Below the pieces are notes generated by a model, which worked only from the letters and a program-made list of their open reading frames with translations, did no database searches and was not told where the DNA came from. Of a stretch of 64,000 bases of DNA, positions 50,994-59,555 are shown in pieces. Numbering within the stretch: position 1 is the first letter of the stretch; the number at the start of each line of letters is the position of its first letter. Origin of the DNA: Aldehydirespirator sp965221185 (lineage in GTDB: Bacteria; Actinomycetota; Acidimicrobiia; Acidimicrobiales; Aldehydirespiratoraceae); contig OZ244866.1 in NCBI GenBank assembly GCA_965221185.1, forward strand, positions 1,302,001-1,366,000, written 5' to 3'. Both the position numbers and the translations under genes were made by a program.

Positions 50994-51149
50994 GTCATGA
51001 TGTGATCGCCCTGAGTATGGGCTTCGAGTGCCCGATCCGGAGTCTTGTGCCAGTTGCAGCGGCTCTTGCACACATGTAGTTTCACCCTTGTAAGTCGATC
51101 GGGTTGCCGGGGCCGCCCGGCTACCCATTTCAAGCCAAGGGAGGGCCGC

Positions 51150-51461
51150 ATGGGCCAGCTGTTCGATCCGGACTCGACACCGTCGCCGACCGAGTGGCAG
51201 CCGGGCACACGCTTCGAGCGGGCCGCAGCGCTGATCGAGCGATTCGAGTTTGTCCCCGCGAAGGGAGGGGCGAGAGTCTGGTCGGACCTGTACACCGTCC
51301 TTGGAGCCCATGCCGAGCACTATCGAAACATCGGGATCGACCACTCTGCCGAGATGCTTGAGTTGCTGGCGGCTAGGGCCCGCGGAGCGGTCCAGAGGCA
51401 CCAATTCCACGGGCCGCCTCTGCCAGATACGTTGCACCACCCGCGAGAGGTGTTGTGGTGA
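51150..51461 (+). CDS. Small hypothetical protein
   Basis: 103 residues with no recognised family. It contains FEFVPAKGGARVWSDLYTVL and HHPREVLW at the end; no membrane segment or signal peptide. The ATG at 51150 follows AAGGGAGGG, a strong ribosome site, which supports a real gene. It is 67 bp upstream of the HNH nuclease gene on the same strand. Confidence 0.55.
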   Translation: MGQLFDPDSTPSPTEWQPGTRFERAAALIERFEFVPAKGGARVWSDLYTVLGAHAEHYRNIGIDHSAEMLELLAARARGAVQRHQFHGPPLPDTLHHPREVLW

Positions 51462-51528
51462 GGCGCATGGACCACAGACCAGGCTCAGCCAGCGGACGTG
51501 TAATCGCTAGCCCCGAGGGGAAAGACTG

Positions 51529-52248
51529 GTGAGCGCAACTTCAATACCGGCGTCGGATCAGACCCCGAATTGTTCGAAGTGTGAGCGCCCCATGGTGAGG
51601 CGCACCGCACGGCGCGGACCGAACGCGGGCACCGAGTTCTGGGGGTGCTCTGAGTTCCCTCGATGTCGCGGCATCGTTCGGGACCTGCCGGGTGCGGAGG
51701 TTCCAGCGGAGGAGGAATCCCCGGTTGTCACTCTTGCCGATGGGACTCAGGACGCATCCGGGGAGGCCACAGACTCAGACGCCGACGGCAAGCCCGACGG
51801 GTTCCTCAGGAAAGTTGCTCGGACCATTGACAAAGGCCATCGCTGGTATCTGGAACGAGACGAGCCTGATGCCGCCGGCCGCTGGGACGACGATCATCGG
51901 CGCAGCATGCTCCGCTACGTCTATGACCGCGACGGCGGGCGTTGCGGGCTCTGCACGGCGGAGATGAAGATCAAGGGCGCCCAGATCGAGCACGTGGTGC
52001 CGAAGGTGTTCGTGCTGTTCGACGTCGGCAAGGACCGCAAGGCCGAGCCGGGCACCCGATACAAGAGCCGCCTGCACAAGATCGACAACCTCCAAGCCGC
52101 CCACACCTACTGCAACAAGCGAAAGGGCAACACCCCTGACGTCGACAAGTGGCGGCACCCGGCCATGCCCCCGCTCACCGTCGCGGACACCGAAGATGGA
52201 GGAGCCCTCGTGCTGCCCCAGGAGTCGAAGGCTCGCTCAGCGCGCTAA
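51529..52248 (+). CDS. HNH endonuclease with an N-terminal topoisomerase-type zinc ribbon
   Basis: 239 residues. The N-terminal CSKCERPMVRRTARRGPNAG, then FWGCSEFPRC, is the four-Cys zinc ribbon seen at topoisomerase I C-termini. A variable acidic linker follows, then an HNH nuclease: RCGLCTAEMKIKGAQIEHVV, then NLQAAHTYCNKRKGN (two CxxC-like pairs and the His-Asn core). It should cut DNA. The zinc ribbon plus nuclease layout is common in restriction and defence loci, and the gene lies just before drmD. It starts with GTG. Confidence 0.82.
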   Translation: MSATSIPASDQTPNCSKCERPMVRRTARRGPNAGTEFWGCSEFPRCRGIVRDLPGAEVPAEEESPVVTLADGTQDASGEATDSDADGKPDGFLRKVARTIDKGHRWYLERDEPDAAGRWDDDHRRSMLRYVYDRDGGRCGLCTAEMKIKGAQIEHVVPKVFVLFDVGKDRKAEPGTRYKSRLHKIDNLQAAHTYCNKRKGNTPDVDKWRHPAMPPLTVADTEDGGALVLPQESKARSAR

Positions 52249-52719
52249 CACTCGAAACGCTGTGGACTGCCAAGCGTTAGACGCACCGCACCGAACCCAG
52301 GGACGTTCAGTCAGTCCCTGTCCCACAGCCCTACCACCACAAGATCCCACCAAGCGATGGGCGCTACCACGGGACTTCTGTGAGCAGGCGTAGCTTGCTG
52401 AGTCCTCTCGGATCGGAATGACTGCGATGCGTGATGCATGTGCGGAGCAGTGCGCCGCGACGGGGATTGTGTCGTGCGGGTAGCCGCGACGTTGCTCGCT
52501 CTAAAGTCCTGAAGCGAGATCGCCACCGAGGTTTGCGTGGTTGTGTTGGCTCGGCGGTCGGGCCTACAGGCCGATTTAATGGACTGCGCCGACTCTGACC
52601 TCGGATGAAGCACGGCGGTGTCGCAGGGGCGCGTACCCTGCTGTCTGATCGAATCGCTGCTTCGGCGGCCGGGAGCGGACAGCCATGCACAGTCGGACTC
52701 AGATCGGGGGATCAGCGTC
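52249..52719. other. Intergenic region upstream of the drmD-like gene
   Basis: 471 bp. No gene seen. It contains copy B of the dispersed ~90-bp repeat at 52585-52674, which ends 46 bp before the helicase start codon. The promoter for the right-hand defence cluster should be here. Confidence 0.5.
52585..52674 (+). repeat. Dispersed ~90-bp repeat, copy B
   Basis: Matches 21052-21142; shares GCGTACCCTGCTGTCTGAT and GAATCGCTGCTTCGG. It is directly upstream of the defence helicase. Confidence 0.85.
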
Positions 52720-55700
52720 GTGACGCTGGGATTCGGTGATCTTGCCTCGGGGATGCGGCTGTCGGGGGTGGTGGCCGACGGGGATGTGACGGTGGTGGCC
52801 GTTGAGATGCACGGCACCGGCTCGGCGATCCTCACGTATCGAACCTCTGATGGACGGCTCGGTGAGCGGATCGTCCTGGTGGACGACCTGGCCGGTCTGA
52901 CCGAGGTCTCCGAGCGGCAGTGGAGCTTCGATGCCGACGGCGCGATGTTCCGGCTCGCCTCGGAGGCCCGCCGCATGCAGCAGGCCCATCTGGCCGATCC
53001 GTTCGCGGCGGTGGACACGTCGAACATCGATCCCTACCCGCATCAGATCGAAGCCGTCTACAACCGGCTGCTCGCTCAGAGGCCGCTGCGGTTCCTTCTC
53101 GCCGACGATCCCGGCGCGGGCAAGACCATCATGTCGGGGCTGCTGGTCCGGGAGTTGGTGTTGCGCGGCGACGTGGCTCGCTGCCTGATCGTGGCTCCGG
53201 GCAGCCTGGTGGAGCAGTGGCAGGACGAGCTGTGGGACAAGTTCGGCCTGTCGTTCGAACTCATGTCGAGAGCGGCGGTGGAGGCGTCCCGCACCGGCAA
53301 CCCGTTTGCCGAGAAGAGCCTGCTCATCGCCCGGGTGGACCAGCTGTCGAGGTCCGAGGAGTTGATGGCCAAGGTCCAAGCGTCCGACTGGGACCTGGTG
53401 ATCGTGGACGAGGCCCACAAGATGTCGGCGCACCGCTACGGCGACGAGCTGCGCCGCACCAAGCGGTTCGTGCTGGGGGAGACGCTGCGGGAGTGCACCC
53501 GCCACCTGCTGCTGCTCACAGCCACACCCCACAACGGCAAGAACGAGGACTTCCTCGCGTTCATGACCCTGATCGATCCCGAGCGCTTTGCGGGCCGGCT
53601 GCGCGACGGCGATGGTGACAGTGCGGCCATGCCCGATGTCAGCGACGTGATGCGGCGGCTGGTGAAGGAGAACCTGCGCACGTTCGAGGGCAAGCGCCTG
53701 TTCCCGCAGCGCGACGCCCACAGTCTCAACTTCGAGCTCTCCGAACCGGAGGGGGAGCTGTACGAGGCGGTCACCGACTACGTGCGAAACGGCATGAACC
53801 GGGCCGCTCGGATGCGCGAGGAGGGCGACAAGAGCCGCGGGATCATTGTCGGCTTCGCGCTGGCCGGTCTCCAGCGCCGGCTGGCCTCGTCACCGGCTGC
53901 CATCTTCCACTCGCTGCGCCGCCGGAGAGACCGCCTGGACGAGCAGGCCGCGGAGCTGCGTCGCCTGGCCGCCTCCGGCCGGCCGGTACCGGTGATCGAC
54001 CTGCCCAAGGGCGTGAGGATCGCGGATCTGGAGGACTTCGACTTCGACGACTATGGCGACTCCGAGCGCGAGGAGCTCGAGGACATCGTGATCGACGCAT
54101 CCACCGCGGCCGGCACCGCCGAGGAACTGGAGGCAGAGGTCGCGGAACTGAAGGAGTTGGTGCGGCTGGCTGACGATGTGCGCCGCAACGGGATCGACAC
54201 GAAGTGGCTCGAATTGCGCGACCTGTTGCGCTCCGACCGCTTCGCGGCGCCCGCACCCTCGGACTCGCTCGACCCCGGCCTACACGCGGATGGCGGCGCG
54301 GAGCCGGTCCGCAAGCTGATCGTGTTCTCCGAGCACAAGGACACCCTCGACTACGTGGCCGAGCGGATCGAGGCCGAGCTGGGACGGCCGGAGGCGGTGG
54401 TCAGGATCCATGGCGGCATCAAGCGCCACGACCGCCGCTCCATCCAGGACCGGTTCCGGGTGGATCCCACGGTGCGGGTGCTGGTGGCCACCGACGCGGC
54501 CGGCGAGGGCGTCAACCTCCAGGTGGCCAACATGGTGGTCAACTACGACCTGCCCTGGAACCCGAACCGCATCGAGCAGCGCTTCGGGCGGGTTCACCGC
54601 ATCGGCCAGCAGAGGCCCTGCCATCTGTGGAACCTCGTCGCCCACGAGACCCGCGAGGGTCAGGTGTTCGAGAGGCTGTTCGCCAAGATCGAGGAACAGC
54701 GAGGCGTCTACGGGGACCAGGTGTACGACGTGCTCGGCGACGCCCAGATCAACACGTCGCTGCGCGACTTGTTGATGCAGGCCATCGTCGCCGACACCGA
54801 CCCGGCCCACGCCGCCTGGATGGACGAGGTGATCGACGCCGATATCGGACGCCAGATGGAGGACGTTCTGAACGAGCGGGCCCTGGTGGCCGGGTTGGCC
54901 GACCCCGCCGCCAACGACAAGATCCGCCGCGACATGGAGATCGCCCGGGCCCGGCGGCTACAGCCGTGGTTCGTGGAGTCATTCTTCACCGAGGCGCTGC
55001 GCCTCTACGGCGGGCGGATCACAAGGCGGGAGCGGAGCCGCTTCGAGATCACCCGGGTGCCAGCCGCGGTCCGGGTCCATGCCCGCGCCGACTCGGGGCC
55101 CGTGCACGACCGCTACGAGCGGGTGACTTTCGACAAGGACCACATCCGGCCGGTCCGTGCGGGTGAGGGCCCGCCGGGCGCCTCGGTGCGGGCCGATCTG
55201 ATCTCGCCGGGTACGCCGCTGCTGGCCGCGGTGGCGTCCAAGGTGCTGGTCGACTTCGGCAGCACCCTTCAGCATGGGGCGGTCTTGGTGGACGAGAGCG
55301 ACTTGTCCAGTGATCCTCGGCTGCTGGTTTATCTCGACCACGCCATCACCGACGGGCGCGAGGTCCACGGAGCCCGCCAGGTGGTGTCCCGGCGGTTCCA
55401 CTACGTGGAGATCGACCGGCAAGGCGACGCCCGCGACCCCGGTGACGAGCCCTACCTCAACTACGCGGCCCTGTCGGAGGGCCAGCAGACTCTGTTGGAC
55501 GGGCACCTCGACCTCGACTGGGCCGGTCGTGCCGCCGAGGAGACCGCCCGCTCATGGGCCATTGAGAACCTGGCCGGACCCCACTTCGACGAGGTCGCGG
55601 CGGTGACCCACGCCCGGGTGGCGAAGGTGTGGGACGCGGTGCGGGAGCGCTTGGAGTCGGAGATCCGCTACTGGGACCGGCGCACGGAGGAGATCAAGGC

Positions 55701-56307
55701 CCAGGAGATCGCCGGCCGCAAGCCTCGCCTCAACTCGGGCCGAGCCCGGGCCCGAGCCGACGAGTTGGAGACCCGCCTGGCCCGCCGCCGAGCAGAGCTG
55801 ACCCAGGAGGACGACCTGCACAACAGCCCGCCCACGATCGTCGCGGCCGCGGTAGTCGTCCCCCAGGGATTGCTCGGCCAGTTGGCGGGCCGCCCGGACA
55901 CCTCGGTCGATCCGGCCAAGAAGGCCGAGACCGACCGCCGTGCGGTGGCTGCGGTGATGAGGGCCGAGCGGGCACTGGGACGGGTGCCCGAGGAGCAGCC
56001 CCACAGCAACCCCGGCTACGACGTGCTGTCAACCGACCCAGTGACCGGGGTCTGCTACTTCATCGAGGTAAAGGGCCACCTACCCCAAACCGAGCAGATC
56101 AGCGTCAGCCGCCGCCAGGTAGGCAAAGCTCACAACAACCGCGAGCGCTGGCGTCTCGCTGTGGTCTCGGTCCTGGAGGATTCCCAAGCCGAGCCCGAGG
56201 TCCGCTACCTGATCGAACCGTTCAAGAACGTGTCCCTGCACCCGGCCCAGACGAGCATCCCACTCAACGTCGCCGAACTCCTTACCGGCGCTGGCCCGCC
56301 CCAATGA
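52720..56307 (+). CDS. drmD: SNF2-family helicase with C-terminal DUF3883 (DrmD-like)
   Basis: 1195 residues. The SNF2 ATPase core has LLADDPGAGKTIMSGLL (Walker A) near residue 130, LVIVDEAHKMSAHRYG (DEAH) near 229, LLLLTATPHNGKNEDF, and a C-terminal helicase domain with LVATDAAGEGVNLQVANMVV and RFGRVHRIGQ at about 590-630. The last 130 residues are DUF3883-like (GYDVLSTDPVTGVCYFIEVK), a nuclease-fold domain common in defence genes. This is the DrmD layout of class 1 DISARM and related arrays. GTG 52720 was chosen over the longer frame, because the upstream codons fall in the dispersed repeat. Confidence 0.85.
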   Translation: MTLGFGDLASGMRLSGVVADGDVTVVAVEMHGTGSAILTYRTSDGRLGERIVLVDDLAGLTEVSERQWSFDADGAMFRLASEARRMQQAHLADPFAAVDTSNIDPYPHQIEAVYNRLLAQRPLRFLLADDPGAGKTIMSGLLVRELVLRGDVARCLIVAPGSLVEQWQDELWDKFGLSFELMSRAAVEASRTGNPFAEKSLLIARVDQLSRSEELMAKVQASDWDLVIVDEAHKMSAHRYGDELRRTKRFVLGETLRECTRHLLLLTATPHNGKNEDFLAFMTLIDPERFAGRLRDGDGDSAAMPDVSDVMRRLVKENLRTFEGKRLFPQRDAHSLNFELSEPEGELYEAVTDYVRNGMNRAARMREEGDKSRGIIVGFALAGLQRRLASSPAAIFHSLRRRRDRLDEQAAELRRLAASGRPVPVIDLPKGVRIADLEDFDFDDYGDSEREELEDIVIDASTAAGTAEELEAEVAELKELVRLADDVRRNGIDTKWLELRDLLRSDRFAAPAPSDSLDPGLHADGGAEPVRKLIVFSEHKDTLDYVAERIEAELGRPEAVVRIHGGIKRHDRRSIQDRFRVDPTVRVLVATDAAGEGVNLQVANMVVNYDLPWNPNRIEQRFGRVHRIGQQRPCHLWNLVAHETREGQVFERLFAKIEEQRGVYGDQVYDVLGDAQINTSLRDLLMQAIVADTDPAHAAWMDEVIDADIGRQMEDVLNERALVAGLADPAANDKIRRDMEIARARRLQPWFVESFFTEALRLYGGRITRRERSRFEITRVPAAVRVHARADSGPVHDRYERVTFDKDHIRPVRAGEGPPGASVRADLISPGTPLLAAVASKVLVDFGSTLQHGAVLVDESDLSSDPRLLVYLDHAITDGREVHGARQVVSRRFHYVEIDRQGDARDPGDEPYLNYAALSEGQQTLLDGHLDLDWAGRAAEETARSWAIENLAGPHFDEVAAVTHARVAKVWDAVRERLESEIRYWDRRTEEIKAQEIAGRKPRLNSGRARARADELETRLARRRAELTQEDDLHNSPPTIVAAAVVVPQGLLGQLAGRPDTSVDPAKKAETDRRAVAAVMRAERALGRVPEEQPHSNPGYDVLSTDPVTGVCYFIEVKGHLPQTEQISVSRRQVGKAHNNRERWRLAVVSVLEDSQAEPEVRYLIEPFKNVSLHPAQTSIPLNVAELLTGAGPPQ

Positions 56308-56433
56308 CTCGCCGCGGGACGGCCCTGTCCAGTGCACGCTGTCATCGCTAGGCTCGACGAGAACGACCTCCAGAATCCAATGAAGCTGCCAGAGAACGGG
56401 TTCGTGACTTGACGCAGTGACCTGGTTCAGGCG

Positions 56434-57486
56434 TCAAATCCAGCCAAATTCGGAAGGATTCTGTACGAGGTTTGACAGGTATCGCCGCGTATTGGGCGCT
56501 AGTGGGTAGCCGGAGTTCCTGGCCTGCCACGCGAGCAGTTCTGAACTGATACCGAATCGCGCCCGTAGGGATCGGACAACCCAGGCCTCATTCCCTTCGC
56601 AGTCCGAGAACTCCTGCCCGGCGATCTCGCGGGGCAGTAGCAATTCGGCAGCGAAGGCGCGGGCGCGTTGCTCGGGCTGCCTGGCAGTCCGGCCTCCGAA
56701 TACCTCTACCAGCGGCAGAGAACTGGCGCGATCCACGAGAAGGTGACAGATCTCGTGCGCCAGCGTCGCCCTCCGTCTCGCTCGACTTGCGCCGTGCCGA
56801 GCATCTGAGTTCAGCAGAACGGCCGGACCGTGTCGCGGACCCCAGCATCCGATCGCGTCGATGTCTCTCAGTCCGAGTCCGACCTCGATGAGGGGCACAC
56901 CCCATGATTCAAGTATTGCGTCGGGATTCACGCGTCTGTTGAGTTGGGTGGCACCCTGTTCGGACCGCAGCCAAGCGGCCAACTCGTGGCCCTGAGCGAA
57001 GGGCGGCTCATCCTGCATGGCAGAAACAAATGCAACTGCATTCTGAGAGATCCGATCGAGTTCCGAGCAGTCGGTCGACTGAACTCCCCTTAGAGCTTCA
57101 AGGATCGGGCGCAGCGTTGCGGACGGCTGGGGACCCACCATTCTGGCCGCAGCCAGGAGTTCATCGGATCGTATCGTGCTCCAGTCGCGCTCCTCCTCGG
57201 AGTAGAAGGCTGGCTCAACCTCTTCCACGAGTTCCGGTGGATAACCGGTGGCTGCTTCAATGATCCTGAGCCGGTTGTGGTCACCCCGCGCCTCCCATGC
57301 TTGGACCGCCTCCCGCGACCTCTCGTCGGACATGCCGTCGAGCTTCGACGCTATGCCTTCCCCGACTTTGCGCAACACATCAAGGAACTCTTGCCACGGA
57401 GTCCGCGCCGTCGAAGTCGTCGAAGCCGCCCACCCGTAGTTGCCGTCTCGCACGATCCACAGCGGAGGCATGACGGCTCCGTTCAC
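56434..57486 (-). CDS. ImmA/IrrE-type metallopeptidase (M78)
   Basis: 350 residues. The zinc peptidase motif RATLAHEICHLLVD (HExxH) is at about residues 240-253, followed by EQRARAFAAELLLP with the third ligand Glu. The N-terminal 200 residues are helical and without motif. ImmA-type peptidases cleave repressors or antitoxins to trigger defence or mobile elements; here no XRE partner is adjacent. It is convergent with drmD and divergent from the SIR2-APAZ gene, so it could control the latter. Confidence 0.85.
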   Translation of the reverse strand: MNGAVMPPLWIVRDGNYGWAASTTSTARTPWQEFLDVLRKVGEGIASKLDGMSDERSREAVQAWEARGDHNRLRIIEAATGYPPELVEEVEPAFYSEEERDWSTIRSDELLAAARMVGPQPSATLRPILEALRGVQSTDCSELDRISQNAVAFVSAMQDEPPFAQGHELAAWLRSEQGATQLNRRVNPDAILESWGVPLIEVGLGLRDIDAIGCWGPRHGPAVLLNSDARHGASRARRRATLAHEICHLLVDRASSLPLVEVFGGRTARQPEQRARAFAAELLLPREIAGQEFSDCEGNEAWVVRSLRARFGISSELLAWQARNSGYPLAPNTRRYLSNLVQNPSEFGWI

Positions 57487-57695
57487 GGCCTCCCATCATC
57501 ACCTCGGCAACCATGATCAACACACGCCCGACACTGCTGCCATGCCGCTAGCCGCACGGGGAGGGGTGCCAGGGCCGCGCCACTCCAACTGGTCACCGGT
57601 TTGGGGCCTCGCGCCTGCCACATGCTTCGGGCACTGCATGACGGCGCACTCCTGGAGTATCGACCGGAGGTTGGTCGCTGGCAAGGAGTCAAGCC
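57487..57695. other. Divergent intergenic region
   Basis: 209 bp between the peptidase and SIR2-APAZ genes; promoters for both must be here. I see no clear palindrome or consensus pair. Confidence 0.4.
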
Positions 57696-59555
57696 GTGGT
57701 TGAGCACGTGACGAGCGACGCGTTCGCCCGGTCTTACGGGCAGCGGACGCACCGGCTTGCTTGGCTGCTTGGTGCTGGCGCTTCGGCGGCGGCAGGAGTG
57801 CCAACCGCCGGAGACATGATTGCCGACTTCAAGGCCCGCCTGTTCTGCGCCCATACGAACATCCCCCGGAACGAAGTCGATGTGAGCGACCCGCTTTGGG
57901 AAGAGCGCATCACTTCCTACTTTGATGGCGCTCATGGCTTTCCGCCCGCGGGAGACCCCGGTGAGTACTCAACTGCATTCGAGATTGCGTATCCCGAAGC
58001 GGCCGATCGGCGCTCATACATCGAGAATGCGGTCAGGCGGGCCACCCCTTCCTTCGGGCACCGCGTCCTCGCTTCGTTCATTTCTGAAGGCTTGATCCGT
58101 TGCTTGTTCACCACCAACTTCGATGCGCTCGTCGAGCGGGCCACCGATGTGACAGATGATCTTCTGCCCCCTGATCGCCAAGCGCATCTGGCTGTGAGCG
58201 CCCTCGACTCCGTGGAGCGAGGCGAACGGTGCCTTCGCGAGGACGCTTGGCCCCTGCTCGTGAAGCTCCACGGCGACTACAAGTCGGAGCACCTCAAGAA
58301 CACCGCCCAGGAACTGCAGAACCAAGACGAACGGCTCCGAGAGGTCCTGATCAAGGCAGTAGGCAGATTCGGACTCGTGGTGGTCGGCTATAGCGGCCGT
58401 GATGACTCGATCATGGATGCCTTGGACGAGGCGATCACGCGCGAGGGGGCGTTCCCCTCTGGCCTCTGGTGGGTTGCTCGGCCCGGCGCCACGCTACTGC
58501 CGAGAGTTGCCTCGCTGCTAGAGCGAGCCACTGCTTCGGATATCGAGGTCCATCGCGTCGACTCCGAGACGTTCGACGAGTTGGCGGGCGATCTCGAGCG
58601 CGAAGTCGATCTGAGTGGCCCACTTCGTCCGCACATTCAAGCCATCCGGCCTCGTCCACTCGTCGAACCAGTGGCGCTGCCACAGTCTGCAGCGGCGCAA
58701 CTCCCTGCGGTGCGATGCTCCGCGCTCGAGTTGCTCAGCCTGCCAAGCGTGGCCAGAGAGGTGACGCTTGACAGGCCGGTCACCACCGCGGAAGCTCGTC
58801 AACTCATCAAAGACGCAGAGGTCTGGGCCACAGTGACCTCCTACGGGCGTCGATTGGCCATCTTCGGCGCAGATGATGAAATCGAGCGGGTCTTTGCACC
58901 CGTAGGCGGAACGCTGACCGGGGAGGCACACCTAGACCCAGCTGGCCGATCTACGGATCTCGGACTTGTCTATGACTCCCTGGTTAGGGCGATCACTCGA
59001 CATCGACCACTACGACCGGTGCTCCGACACCGAGGCCACGCAGTGCTTGTTCGCCCGCCAGAAAGGACGCGGCGTGATGAAGTCGCGCGAAGGCACCGCG
59101 AGTCCCTCAAGGAGTTACAGCGGGCTTATCAGGCGCAGCTCACGGGGAGCGTTCAAGGATTGCGGTGCCCCTTTGCGGAGGGCATACGCGTGCGCATCGA
59201 GGAGTGGGATGGCCGATGGTGGCTCGTCTACGAGCCTTGGACGTGGGTTGATCTACCAGAGGACGATGACATGGGGTCGCTTCCAGAGGGGGCCCACAGT
59301 TACTCAGGCCGCGGCTGGGATTCTGCAAGCCCCAAAGTAGTGGCTGCTGACTGGCGACGAGAGCGCTGGGCACGGCGTTACAACCCGACATGGCATGCAA
59401 TCATCGCGGGTTGGGCGAAGCTCATCGCGCCGCAGCGTGAGACTGATCTGTCGGCTTACTACTTCAAGGGACCGGGAATCAACGCCGAGTTTCGGCTGTC
59501 CAAGACGACTGCATGGAGTCGCCCGGCCGCCGTTCGATCAGGAGTACCGCGGTGA
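57696..59555 (+). CDS. SIR2-APAZ effector of a short-Argonaute system
   Basis: 619 residues. The N-terminal 250 residues are a SIR2 NADase: AWLLGAGASAAAGVPTAGD (NAD loop, residues 23-41), CLFTTNFDALVERA with catalytic Asn, LVKLHGDYKSEH with catalytic His at about 192, and VVGYSGRDDSIM. The remaining 350 residues have no SIR2 features and correspond to the APAZ region that pairs with short Argonautes. In SPARSA systems this protein destroys NAD when the Argonaute partner recognises invader nucleic acid with its guide, killing or arresting the cell. The GTG overlap with the next gene confirms the pair. Confidence 0.88.
   Translation: MVEHVTSDAFARSYGQRTHRLAWLLGAGASAAAGVPTAGDMIADFKARLFCAHTNIPRNEVDVSDPLWEERITSYFDGAHGFPPAGDPGEYSTAFEIAYPEAADRRSYIENAVRRATPSFGHRVLASFISEGLIRCLFTTNFDALVERATDVTDDLLPPDRQAHLAVSALDSVERGERCLREDAWPLLVKLHGDYKSEHLKNTAQELQNQDERLREVLIKAVGRFGLVVVGYSGRDDSIMDALDEAITREGAFPSGLWWVARPGATLLPRVASLLERATASDIEVHRVDSETFDELAGDLEREVDLSGPLRPHIQAIRPRPLVEPVALPQSAAAQLPAVRCSALELLSLPSVAREVTLDRPVTTAEARQLIKDAEVWATVTSYGRRLAIFGADDEIERVFAPVGGTLTGEAHLDPAGRSTDLGLVYDSLVRAITRHRPLRPVLRHRGHAVLVRPPERTRRDEVARRHRESLKELQRAYQAQLTGSVQGLRCPFAEGIRVRIEEWDGRWWLVYEPWTWVDLPEDDDMGSLPEGAHSYSGRGWDSASPKVVAADWRRERWARRYNPTWHAIIAGWAKLIAPQRETDLSAYYFKGPGINAEFRLSKTTAWSRPAAVRSGVPR

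Noticed and set aside
52618..52719. Earlier start for the drmD-like gene
   Set aside because: The extra 34 codons are encoded by the dispersed repeat that also occurs upstream of another gene without this reading frame.
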